Below are positions 56,040 to 64,000 of a stretch of 64,000 bases of DNA, piece after piece. The notes under the pieces were generated by a model. That model ran no database searches, had not been told where the DNA came from, and was given only the letters and a program-made list of their open reading frames with translations. The first letter of the stretch is position 1, and each line of letters begins with the position of its first letter. The stretch spans positions 7,226,001 through 7,290,000 of the forward strand of contig NZ_JAQFIL010000001.1 of the NCBI RefSeq assembly GCF_029504655.1, read 5' to 3'. Position numbers and translations under genes: made by a program. This stretch comes from Catalinimonas alkaloidigena (GTDB lineage Bacteria > Bacteroidota > Bacteroidia > Cytophagales > Cyclobacteriaceae).

Positions 56040-56504
56040 TTAGAAAAATAGGCTAAACAACATGCATAGTAAAACACTGAAGGCTGCTCCCATCATTAAG
56101 CCTTTCAGGCTGGTTTTTCCTGTAAGGGCTATCTGTGGGAACCCTGGTGAGAAAACCAGGAAGAAGACTATTAGCGATAGCAATCCGAGAATAACCAGAG
56201 CGTAAGCAGGAAAAATAGTCGTGCTTAAGCCTAACATGACCATAGCGACTTCTTCCAGCATCATAAACACCACAATCAGTAGATAGATAGCGGATTTGCC
56301 AGGAAAGAATAACACTAACAAGCCACCGGGAAGTAAGGCTGCGTAGTACAACAGCGGAATCAGCCTTGTCCACGTCTGCTCATCAGTATAAGTCTCAATC
56401 TCGTTCCACTGAGTATCCAGCTGAGATAAAGTAACCATTTGGTAGACGATCAGACCCAGCGTTATTGCCAATAGTAGGGTGGCGATAATACCTTCTTTTT
56501 TCAT
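56040..56504 (-). CDS. Small multipass membrane protein (154 aa)
   Basis: Five hydrophobic helices with short connecting loops. The first (about 7-27) starts MKKEGIIATLLLAIT, and a polar region between the first two contains SQLDTQWNEIETYTDEQTW. It has the composition of a Bacteroidetes DUF-type membrane protein, but no signature assigns it. It may form a unit with the membrane protein gene at 55207. Confidence 0.55.
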   Translation of the reverse strand: MKKEGIIATLLLAITLGLIVYQMVTLSQLDTQWNEIETYTDEQTWTRLIPLLYYAALLPGGLLVLFFPGKSAIYLLIVVFMMLEEVAMVMLGLSTTIFPAYALVILGLLSLIVFFLVFSPGFPQIALTGKTSLKGLMMGAAFSVLLCMLFSLFF

Positions 56505-56803
56505 AGCTCAAGTGTTTATTGAGTTCAAAGGAAAAGTATTACTGCCTCGAAATCGTACGAAAATGTAAATCCATACCTATTGCTTACCAATAGGAAAGAA
56601 GGCTGTCTTATGGCAACTATGGCAGAGATTTGAGCAAAAACGTCCGCAATTTCATTTCAGGACGATTGCGCCACCTTTCCACCCCACCTTTGACACCTCA
56701 TCAAAACAAAATATGTAATCACCGGATGAATATTCTTTTCTCTAAAGGAGTGCTCAGTATGAATTTCTATAACTATTTATTTCACCACTAAAAATTTTCA
56801 AAA

Positions 56804-57454
56804 ATGAAAAGTTTATTAATTGTCATTCTAACGCTTATTACGTTTAGTGCTTTTGCTCAGAGCAACCAAAAACTAGGTAAAGAAACCGAAGTGGCTCACA
56901 AGTATAGAGTTAGTTTCCCTGTGATTATTTTACCTCAGTTAGCAGAAAAAGCCTGGGACGATAGGACACATACGCAGCACATAGAACTTCATGTTAAACG
57001 TAACCTGGATAACAAGAACATCATTGGGGTAAAGTTTGCCACCTGGCGATTATTTCAACCCATGGGGATCACCTGGTGGGATGGTGTTGTGGATAAAATA
57101 GAATCTGGAACTGAATATTACGATGGATATTTAAGGGAAACAGGAATTGGCGTCACATACCAACGCATGCTTTGGAAAGGACTTTTTGCCTCTATTGAAG
57201 TGCTGCCACAAATTCAAACCTATACCGATCTAGACGGTAATAAAATTAAAAATGGATTTAAACTTTACAACTCGCTTCATTTGGGATATCATTTTGCTTT
57301 TGGTAAGAACAAACGCTTTTTCATAGAACCTCAAGTTCATTCTCAATTTTGGGTTTTTGATACCAATACACCAGAAGGGTTTAAACAGCTAGATGATCAA
57401 TGGAGAAACTACTTTCTCTTTGAACCCAATCTTTATTTTGGGATAAATTTCTAA
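56804..57454 (+). CDS. Predicted outer-membrane protein (216 aa)
   Basis: A signal peptide (1-18, ending AFAQ) precedes beta strands rich in aromatic residues that alternate hydrophobic and polar positions (for example ATWRLFQPMGITWWDG and YFLFEPNLYFGINF). The C-terminal Phe, at the end of an amphipathic strand, fits an 8-strand outer-membrane barrel. No family was recognised. Upstream 56505-56803 holds no other gene. Confidence 0.6.
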   Translation: MKSLLIVILTLITFSAFAQSNQKLGKETEVAHKYRVSFPVIILPQLAEKAWDDRTHTQHIELHVKRNLDNKNIIGVKFATWRLFQPMGITWWDGVVDKIESGTEYYDGYLRETGIGVTYQRMLWKGLFASIEVLPQIQTYTDLDGNKIKNGFKLYNSLHLGYHFAFGKNKRFFIEPQVHSQFWVFDTNTPEGFKQLDDQWRNYFLFEPNLYFGINF

Positions 57455-57782
57455 TTCCTTATTGTTCGCAGTTTTTACACCAACTCATGAGCAGATTAGA
57501 TTCTTATTCTTGAATCTTAATTTTAAACAGATGAAAAGTTACCTATTACTGCTTCTCACTATCGCCCTCACCACTGCGTAACCGCTCCAGTGGGGCAATC
57601 GTAATGGTCGTATTTGTTAATTTAACCCGAGGTCTTTAATAATCAGATTATCTATCAATCCATAACCGTTCTGGGGGCGCGTCCCCCGGGAGGAGTGAAA
57701 ACTGAACCTGTTGTCTTATACTAATTGAATTCAACTACCTTCCATTTCAGGAACAAATTCAGAAAGCATTAACCACAATCAT
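57455..57782. other. Stretch with an aborted signal-peptide remnant
   Basis: A short frame at 57531-57581 encodes MKSYLLLLLTIALTTA and then stops, resembling a secreted protein's signal peptide without a body. A GC-rich near-palindrome (57673-57687, GGGGGCGCGTCCCCC) lies downstream. No intact gene is seen. Confidence 0.5.
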
Positions 57783-58664
57783 ATGTCAGCATTATTTGAT
57801 TCACCCAAAACAAGAAACATCATAGAAGCACTCTACTACCAAAAGTTAGATGAGTTGAACCTTTCCTACGAAAGTATAAAAGTAGAAACAAGCTTCGGAG
57901 ATACCCATGTGCTTCTAATAGGGAAGAAAGATAATCCGCCGCTAGTCTTACTACACGGCTCCAACGGATGTGCGCCCATCGCCCTTGAGGCAATGAGGGG
58001 TTTAGAAAAGAACTTCCGTATGTATGCTATCGATTTGATTGGTCAACCTAACCTGAGTGAAGGCCTTCGCCCCTCTATGAAAGATCACTCTTACGGCCAG
58101 TGGTTGTACGAGCTACTGTCTCGGTTCAGTATCCGCGATGCCGTATTGGTCGGTATTTCGCTGGGTGGTTTCATTGGCTGGAAAGCGTTGGTGTACGACG
58201 AAAAACGAATTGCCCAGGCCTACCTTGTTGTACCGGCTGGCATTGTCAGTGGCCATCCACTACAAGCACTACAAAAAGTATTTTTACCGATAAAACTGTA
58301 CCAGTGGCGAAGAAAACTATCTTACGTCCGTGATTTTCTACGTGAGCTGTTTACTGAAGAGGATGATTTTGCACGGGAGTTTCTCTCAGAAGTACTTCTT
58401 CATTTTGATCAGGATTTCTCACCCATCCCGCTGATTAGTCGGAAAGAAGCTCGAAAGATTAAAACCCCACTACATATCGTTGGGGCCGACGGGGATATAC
58501 TTTTTCCGGGGGAAAAAATGCTACGAAGAGCGCATCAGATTTTTCCATCGCTAAAAAACACGATCTTGCTAGAAAACTCTCGCCACGTTCCGTCGGCGGC
58601 CGGTAATACTCAGATTGTAAACTTAATTAACCAACAATATCATGGAATCGCTATTCAACCCTAA
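57783..58664 (+). CDS. Alpha/beta hydrolase (293 aa)
   Basis: The oxyanion motif LLHGSN (about 57-61), nucleophile elbow GISLGG with Ser126, and a catalytic His in NSRHVPSA (about 274) define a Ser hydrolase of the alpha/beta family. No signal peptide is visible, so it is probably cytoplasmic. Its 3' end overlaps the next gene by 23 bp, which suggests translational coupling with a small membrane protein. Substrate unknown. Confidence 0.8.
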   Translation: MSALFDSPKTRNIIEALYYQKLDELNLSYESIKVETSFGDTHVLLIGKKDNPPLVLLHGSNGCAPIALEAMRGLEKNFRMYAIDLIGQPNLSEGLRPSMKDHSYGQWLYELLSRFSIRDAVLVGISLGGFIGWKALVYDEKRIAQAYLVVPAGIVSGHPLQALQKVFLPIKLYQWRRKLSYVRDFLRELFTEEDDFAREFLSEVLLHFDQDFSPIPLISRKEARKIKTPLHIVGADGDILFPGEKMLRRAHQIFPSLKNTILLENSRHVPSAAGNTQIVNLINQQYHGIAIQP

Positions 58665-59034
58665 GCTCGCTGGTAACACCCTACTCATCTTACTGGGATT
58701 GTTGATTGTCTTTCATGTGCTGGTTATGGTCGGTATTATTCCCTACGGCATCGTTTGGGCCGGTAAAATCCAAAACCGGCAGCAGATGCTCCGAATGGAA
58801 TCTATTTCTTTGGTAATACTAGCACTGGCTATCCTTTTGGTAACATTACGAATGGGATATTTAACTTTTCTTAATTATCCGGCAGTGGTCAACGGAGGGG
58901 TGTGGGTACTATTCGCCTTCTTCTTACTCAACACATTAGGAAATTTAACGGCAAAAAGCCCCATTGAGAAATATGGCTTTGGTACGCTGACGTTGCTAAT
59001 GTCGCTATGCTGTTTAGTGTTAGCTATTGGTTGA
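58642..59034 (+). CDS. Small membrane protein overlapping a hydrolase gene (130 aa)
   Basis: Four hydrophobic helices, the first about 13-35 with LLILLGLLIVFHVLVMVG, separated by short polar loops. The gene starts 23 bp before the end of the hydrolase gene, so translation is coupled. No family recognised. The next frame is a truncated lipoprotein-like gene. Confidence 0.55.
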   Translation: MESLFNPKLAGNTLLILLGLLIVFHVLVMVGIIPYGIVWAGKIQNRQQMLRMESISLVILALAILLVTLRMGYLTFLNYPAVVNGGVWVLFAFFLLNTLGNLTAKSPIEKYGFGTLTLLMSLCCLVLAIG

Positions 59035-59096
59035 GTCGATCAACTGTAGGTTACAATGTTTACTCCTTGTTGTTGGTGAACCTAAAAACCAGATAA

Positions 59097-59264
59097 ATGA
59101 AGCAAACAGTAACCATCTTTTTCCTTCTTCTGTTCACCGCCTACCTTTTAATTCCAAAAGAATCATTTGCTCAACGTACAGAAGAGACTGTTTCTATCAC
59201 GGAGTTCTCTAAAGCAGTAGACTCAATCGTGATGTGTAAAATGCGCCAGTACACTTTTCGCTAA
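59097..59264 (+). pseudogene. Truncated serine hydrolase-like N-terminus (55 aa)
   Basis: A signal peptide (MKQTVTIFFLLLFTAYLLI, about 1-25) is followed by the ITEFSKAVDSIVM segment, which resembles the start of beta-lactamase-family serine hydrolases. The frame then ends at a stop after only 55 codons, with no catalytic motif. It may be a 5' fragment left by a deletion. The region 59265-59501 shows no gene. Confidence 0.45.
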
Positions 59265-59501
59265 GCTTTGACCATACTTCTCAACAGCCAACAGATGACA
59301 ATAATATAAACTGATGAATGAAAGTAATACACAATGGGCATCATCCTAAAACTAAACGTTCCTGCTAGCCACATTTCTCACTCATAAGATATATCGCTCT
59401 ACTTACCTGGGTAAGTAAATTCATCACTTGGTTAGAATGTCACAATTAATCATAAGTATTTTTACGCGAAATATTATTCTTTCTTTCCCTGAAAATCACT
59501 T

Positions 59502-60899
59502 ATGAAAAGATCATTCTTCACATTGGTATTAGCGTCTTTTATCAGTATATCTTCTCTTGCACAAACCAGCAAGCTTGATTTCGCTGTAGATAAAAAAGAT
59601 GAACTGCTTGGCCACCTCAACTTAGGCAAGGCGGGCTTTGTAATTAAAACGGGTGTAAAAAAGACTTACTCTAAAGAACTCAACTGGATGCTTAGCTATT
59701 ATACCAACGATAAGCAGCAACGCTGGCAGGTACCCATTGCTACCCACCAGGCTGAGAAAGGCCTGGGCCAGAATATTGTAGCCACTCCTGATGGGTCATA
59801 TGTATATCATATAGAAAATATGGGGTGGAACGTAAGCAAAGGTACTAGTGAATCTGTCATCACCCAGATCAAAAGCTCGGGGGAGAGCAAAACTTTTGAG
59901 GTAGAAAAAGATACTTATGAGAAGATGGAGGGGGACTTCCAGGTACAGTTTGTAGATGATCAATACTTGTACATGCTCAATACCGAAGAAAACAAAAAAA
60001 CCACCACCCTAAAGATCAACACTTTTTCCCATGATGACTTTACCTTCAAGCAGTTAAGTACTCAACTGCCCATTACAGACGAAGAGTGGAGATACATTAC
60101 CCATAATGACAAGCACATCTGGCTGGCTACCAAAATCTTTGACGAGGATGGCACGAACGCCTTTACCAAAATCATCGCTGTAGACTTTGAGGGGACAAAG
60201 CAAAGGGAACAAACTCTGTTGATCAAACTTGAAGAGGATTATTTTAGTGGGTTTATACGCTTTGGCTATAACAAAGGAGCTAAACAAAACCAGGGCAGCG
60301 AAGAGCAATTCTACTCCTCCCGTTCTCATACCAGTTCAAACGGTAAGGCCCTCTCAAATCTTTTAGAGAATGGTTATACGCATGGGCACCTGATGATAGA
60401 CGAAGCCAGAAACCTTATCATATGGTATGGTTTGTATGATCATAAAAACTCCAAGGCTAGCAATGCCGATATTGAGGGCTACTATCTGCAAGCCTATACA
60501 TTGGACGGTAAACTTCTATGGCAATACAAGAGTGGTGAAAACGACCTGTTCCGCCAAGACAAGCGACTGATAAAGCAGTGTTTTGGTGTTGAAAGGAAAG
60601 CATTGGCTTATATCGCTGAAGATGGTAACTTCACCTTCCAGTTGGCTTCCCCTGAGATGGTACATACCGTGAGATTTGATCTTCATGGAAAGAAAATAGC
60701 AGAGCATTCTAACCCTCTTTACGATAAGATATTTGCTTACGATGATTTCTTTAGCTCATTCTCCGATAAGAAAATCAATGCTTACCTGGATGAGCATGCC
60801 TCTAAAAGGAAGGTATCTTATTTAGGCAATAATACTTGCAATGAAGATTTACTGATTGAGTTTGTAGAGGGAGAGCGTATGAGCCTGCTCAGCTGGTAA
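59502..60899 (+). CDS. Secreted protein of unknown function (465 aa)
   Basis: A signal peptide (1-20, ending SLAQ) precedes a beta-rich domain of repeated strands of the kind YVYHIENMGWNVSK and YLYMLNTEENKK. This is a propeller-like periodicity, followed by a long second half with TPDGSYVYH- and EDGNFTFQ-type segments. No catalytic motif. It may be a periplasmic or surface beta-propeller. Single gene, with a hairpin just after the stop. Confidence 0.55.
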   Translation: MKRSFFTLVLASFISISSLAQTSKLDFAVDKKDELLGHLNLGKAGFVIKTGVKKTYSKELNWMLSYYTNDKQQRWQVPIATHQAEKGLGQNIVATPDGSYVYHIENMGWNVSKGTSESVITQIKSSGESKTFEVEKDTYEKMEGDFQVQFVDDQYLYMLNTEENKKTTTLKINTFSHDDFTFKQLSTQLPITDEEWRYITHNDKHIWLATKIFDEDGTNAFTKIIAVDFEGTKQREQTLLIKLEEDYFSGFIRFGYNKGAKQNQGSEEQFYSSRSHTSSNGKALSNLLENGYTHGHLMIDEARNLIIWYGLYDHKNSKASNADIEGYYLQAYTLDGKLLWQYKSGENDLFRQDKRLIKQCFGVERKALAYIAEDGNFTFQLASPEMVHTVRFDLHGKKIAEHSNPLYDKIFAYDDFFSSFSDKKINAYLDEHASKRKVSYLGNNTCNEDLLIEFVEGERMSLLSW

Positions 60900-60913
60900 A
60901 GCATTTGTGCTCC

Positions 60914-60945
60914 ATGTCTCCTTACTCAATGTGGTGAGGAGACAT
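60914..60945. terminator. Hairpin after the secreted-protein gene
   Basis: ATGTCTCCT (60914-60922) pairs with AGGAGACAT (60937-60945) in a 9-bp stem. There is no strong T-run, so termination may be weak. Confidence 0.45.
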
Positions 60946-61039
60946 AGAACCTTTACGCAGCTATCTTTTCTTGAGATTGTCGCTAAGATTACCCAGGTTC
61001 CGGAGGGTTCTTTGGATTAGCTGGTTAGGCTTACTTCTC

Positions 61040-61152
61040 AGCAGCTCAAAGACCGCAGGCTTCTGCAACCCCTGGATGATCTGCGCCAGTTAGACGAAGA
61101 TAAGCAGCGTACGCTCTTTGACCCTATGGATACCTATATCCGGGACTATTAA
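61040..61152 (+). pseudogene. C-terminal fragment of an XRE-type regulator
   Basis: The open frame ending at TAA 61150-61152 reads LDEDKQRTLFDPMDTYIRDY, which matches the tail of Bacteroidetes helix-turn-helix regulators (a helical cap ending in a short charged segment). The DNA-binding part and start are missing upstream, where a TAG interrupts the frame. It is a leftover of a regulator gene. The surrounding 60900-61265 holds no other gene, only GC-rich sequence around 61200-61250. Confidence 0.45.
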
Positions 61153-61265
61153 ACTTGACAGGCTTTTGTTTCTTGAGTTTGGAGAATAAAAAGGCACGCA
61201 TTACGCCGCCGGGCCACGATGGCTATAGCTAAACGCGCGCCAGAGGGGGCTATAATTTTTTCAAT

Positions 61266-61727
61266 CTAATTATCAACTGTTTTAATACCATGTTCTTCTA
61301 GAAGTTGAAAGTATTTAAGCTTTTTATCTTTTGTGTTAAATCCACTAAGTATAATACTCTTATTAAAATCATCACCTTTAAATTTAAAGGTGACTACTAA
61401 ACTTGGTGAATCTCTAGCTCCACCTTGATTATAAGCTACAGAATTAATTATTATTGGATAATAAACTTTTCTTCTTCTGATTAACCGTATTGGATATAAA
61501 TATATAAGCTTATCTGAATATAATTTTACTCTATAAATAAAGTATCCTGCAATAATATACACTGTTATAAAACTTAGTATTAAGGATATTACAGCATGAA
61601 TGTGCATTGCATTTAGGAGAAAGTATTCTGAAAAACCTATTACTAATAAAGTTGCAGTGCTAGTAATTAAAGAAAAACTTTCTTCAAAGATAGGTCCAAT
61701 ATCTTTAGGGTTATTTTTTTTCATCAC
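61266..61727 (-). CDS. Small membrane protein, candidate immunity protein (153 aa)
   Basis: Two hydrophobic helices (about 18-40 and 44-68) are followed by a soluble basic/beta-rich domain reminiscent of a small PH-like fold (IYLYPIRLIRRRKVYYP). Its start (61727 or 61724) overlaps the end of the RHS gene by about 17 bp, the usual arrangement of toxin tip and immunity gene. The two genes are more AT-rich than the RHS core. Immunity function is inferred from position. Confidence 0.55.
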   Translation of the reverse strand: MMKKNNPKDIGPIFEESFSLITSTATLLVIGFSEYFLLNAMHIHAVISLILSFITVYIIAGYFIYRVKLYSDKLIYLYPIRLIRRRKVYYPIIINSVAYNQGGARDSPSLVVTFKFKGDDFNKSIILSGFNTKDKKLKYFQLLEEHGIKTVDN

Positions 61728-64000
61728 TGTTTTGGGTTTCTAGTTTGTCTGAACTATAGTCATATACTCCATTGAGATCATTAAAAAAGTTTAATGAATT
61801 AATTCCATCAAATGGATTTCCATCATAAAAAATAGACTTAAAGTTATTTCCTATTCCCAGGAAATTAACTCCTAATTTAAATGTAGAATAATCATTCTGA
61901 TCAAAATTCTCAGTAGCAAAATTTCCAAAAATATCATCAACACTAATAGCAATATTTGCGAAATCTAGCCCTACAGAAAAACTATTTGCAAGAGTTACAC
62001 CACCAGAGGCATAAAGAGAAGATCCAAAGGAAGCTAATGCCCCCTCTATAATTGCTAAATTGGTTATTAACTTCAGGTTAAATTCTCTTTCATCTATATC
62101 TTGACTAATCCCATCATACATTTTAAATACAGCCTTTTCATAAGCTGCTTGTCTTTTCTGTAGTTCTCCTTGTCTTATTTCCTCAAGTTTATCTGTAGCA
62201 TGGTGAATACTTGCGACATTGTCTCCTGGAGCAAAAACTCTGAATGGCCCTCCATTATTTCTGGTAATTGCCATGTTATATTCACTATCTGCCCCCCAAC
62301 CCTTTTCCATAGATTGAAGTTTATCTTCTTTGTTAATCCAGTCATTTACACCATAGTACATGTTAGACGCAATAGCCATAACTTCAGACTCAGATTTACC
62401 CTCGATCATTGACGTAAATTTGGTGTACATTCCCAAACTATGAAAATGATAAGCCTCCAACCCATCTAAATCTACAGCTTGGATTGGTGTATTACTTGCA
62501 AACTGATAAGGCGTCAGCATGGGATAACTCTTCGTCAACGGGTCCACGCTCAAGAACTTCCCGATCTTCGGCGAGTATATTCTAAACCCGTAATCATAAT
62601 TCGTGCTGCCAAAAGAATTATCCTTCATTTTGCCATTGAAGCCGAAACGGTAGTTTTCATCATCTACATCAGCGATATAGCTTCTACCTTCCATTTCCAT
62701 ACCGAACGGGTAGTAGTCGTGGAGGCTGGTAACAGTGGCCCAGGTAGAGTCAGCGTCCATATTGATGTTGTCGGTAATCACAGCCAGTACATTGCCCAGA
62801 TGATTGTATAACTCATACTGGCGTTTGCCTAGTGTCTCATGGCCAGCTGCTGTTCCTCCCTTGTACATACCCAATCGGCTACTGCCATAAATAGGCTGCT
62901 CCGCCAAAGTAGAGTCCTGGTAGATGGCCAGCACATTGCCGGAGGCATCGCGTACATAAGTGGTGGTATGGGTAAAGCCTGCTCTATCCACTGCCTTCAG
63001 AATTCGGTTACCCGCACCATCATAGCGGTAAGTAACTTGAGTGCTATCATTATGCTTCACCTGCCGTACTTTGCCATAGGGGGTCCAGCTAATCTTTACT
63101 CCATCACTACTATCAGAGATCAGATTGCCTATCTCATCATATTGGTAGGTAGCATTGTCATCATCAATCTCATAGTTAGCTTCATCTACCCACTTGGCAT
63201 GGAAACCACTGCCTGCAGTAGCATGGAAATCTGGTTTCAATGTAATGACCTCATTGGCTCTGAGTTGAGCGTTATATCTTCCATCAGCTGTTGTATTACC
63301 TTCTACCGTAATTTCTCGGTACACTTTGCCATCAGATTTTATGACTCCGCTATCATAAGTCTTACTATCATACCAAATCGTATCGGCAGGTATAGAGTCT
63401 CCCAGACTCGTTAGTTTATTGGTTCCTGCAGCATAGTTGTAGGTGTAATCATCCCTCAAGCTAGCCTGCTGGTTGTACCGTTGCAAGTTGAGCAGGTTTC
63501 CGTTAGCATCATAGCTGTAGTCAGTATCAAAAGCTTCAGCGCCACTGGTATTACGACTAGCAAAGCCAGTGCCTTCGCTATAATTGCTAAGGCTGCGGGA
63601 GAGTACCAAACGGTTGAGCTGGTCGTACTGATAAAGCATAGCCTGCATACCTGAGTTGTTGTTTTCTCCTTCCTCTCCGGCCATTCCTGCCAGATGGGTT
63701 TGCATCCAGGCAATGTTGCCATTATGCAATCCACTGTAATTATACTGCTCATTGAGTCGGGCCCACAGTTGATTATCTTCCTGCGTAGCGCCAATGCCAT
63801 TAAAGTCGTCTTCATGATAGCCCAAAGCAAAGGCAATGGCGTCTTTACCGACCCGGCTGCCATTGATACCATCCTGGGCAGGGTCATTGGTTTCGGTACT
63901 GCCATTTACGCCTTTCAGCCAACCTTGTAGAGTGTAGTAGTAATCTAGCCCCTGTGACGAACGCTCACCCAGCTCTACCCGGGCTAAGGGGCCATGTGGA
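61711..64000 (-). CDS. RHS/YD-repeat polymorphic toxin-like protein (3' part, runs off the right edge)
   Basis: The frame is open up to the right end of the window; the TTG at 63825 is an internal codon. Residues before it read RVELGERSSQGLDYYYTLQG, then WLKGVNGS, the RHS core start typical in Bacteroidetes. YD repeats follow (YDANGNLLNLQRY, YDEIGNLISDSSDG), and an inserted repeat (ITLKPDFHATAGSGFHAKW) is like those in Bacteroidetes surface proteins. The core ends at GFRIYSPKIGKFLSVDPL and DLDGLE (about 62470). The last about 250 residues are a different, AT-rich tip with a hydrophobic helix and no recognised catalytic motif. The gene is coupled to an overlapping small membrane-protein gene. 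Confidence 0.85.
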   Translation of the reverse strand, partial: PHGPLARVELGERSSQGLDYYYTLQGWLKGVNGSTETNDPAQDGINGSRVGKDAIAFALGYHEDDFNGIGATQEDNQLWARLNEQYNYSGLHNGNIAWMQTHLAGMAGEEGENNNSGMQAMLYQYDQLNRLVLSRSLSNYSEGTGFASRNTSGAEAFDTDYSYDANGNLLNLQRYNQQASLRDDYTYNYAAGTNKLTSLGDSIPADTIWYDSKTYDSGVIKSDGKVYREITVEGNTTADGRYNAQLRANEVITLKPDFHATAGSGFHAKWVDEANYEIDDDNATYQYDEIGNLISDSSDGVKISWTPYGKVRQVKHNDSTQVTYRYDGAGNRILKAVDRAGFTHTTTYVRDASGNVLAIYQDSTLAEQPIYGSSRLGMYKGGTAAGHETLGKRQYELYNHLGNVLAVITDNINMDADSTWATVTSLHDYYPFGMEMEGRSYIADVDDENYRFGFNGKMKDNSFGSTNYDYGFRIYSPKIGKFLSVDPLTKSYPMLTPYQFASNTPIQAVDLDGLEAYHFHSLGMYTKFTSMIEGKSESEVMAIASNMYYGVNDWINKEDKLQSMEKGWGADSEYNMAITRNNGGPFRVFAPGDNVASIHHATDKLEEIRQGELQKRQAAYEKAVFKMYDGISQDIDEREFNLKLITNLAIIEGALASFGSSLYASGGVTLANSFSVGLDFANIAISVDDIFGNFATENFDQNDYSTFKLGVNFLGIGNNFKSIFYDGNPFDGINSLNFFNDLNGVYDYSSDKLETQNSDEKK

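Overview
The window looks like a chromosomal segment from a Bacteroidetes bacterium, probably of the order Cytophagales. This rests on gene families: TonB-dependent receptors with carboxypeptidase-regulatory-like N-termini, a hybrid two-component system with beta-propellers and an AraC output, DUF4625 lipoproteins, RHS/YD-repeat proteins with Bacteroidetes-type modules, and TolB-TPR-AraC regulators. No rRNA, complete tRNA or CRISPR array was found.

Region 1 (1 to about 11,215) is an AT-rich integrated mobile element whose left end lies outside the window. It has four iteron-like palindromes (333-556), a winged-helix/family-A-polymerase-like protein (989-2674), small unknown genes, a 40-residue membrane protein, a tail-fibre gene coupled to a large beta-helix/SGNH-hydrolase tailspike gene (3994-8894), and a convergent integrase operon (9126-11005) preceded by five phased direct repeats. 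A tRNA-like 3' tail followed by an orphan terminator (11199-11258) may be the right attachment site. No capsid, portal or terminase gene is in view, so this is either a prophage end or a satellite-like element.

Region 2 (11.4-31.7 kb) is ordinary chromosome. It holds a lipoprotein, a frameshifted TlpA-like thioredoxin, a DUF885 protein, a VPS10/BNR-propeller protein, a pirin, an aldo/keto reductase-RidA fusion abutting an APC permease, a 1379-residue hybrid sensor/regulator, a secreted zincin-like protein and a double-PAS histidine kinase.

Region 3 (32.1-44.8 kb) is the most interesting part: an apparent zinc-starvation (Zur-type) regulon. One operon encodes MerC-like protein, COG0523 GTPase, FolE and two Fur-family regulators. 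A divergent operon encodes an ABC ATPase, an FtsX-type permease with a His-rich loop and a small secreted Cys-motif protein. A third operon encodes a His-rich small protein, a ZnuD-like TonB receptor and three DUF4625 proteins. The three promoters, including that of a truncated second receptor, carry copies of one 15-bp palindrome, YGCAA-N5-TTGCR (four copies in all).

Region 4 (44.7-61.2 kb) is a degraded, rearranged zone. A receptor gene and an MFS transporter gene, both truncated, meet head-on at about 44,730. There are two paralogous TolB-TPR-AraC regulators (one without a visible start codon), broken beta-lactamase-family genes, intact hydrolases, small membrane proteins, GC-rich intergenic repeats and a regulator fragment.

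Region 5 (61.3-64.0 kb) is the 3' part of an RHS polymorphic-toxin-like gene with an overlapping small membrane-protein gene, a likely immunity partner. It runs off the right edge.
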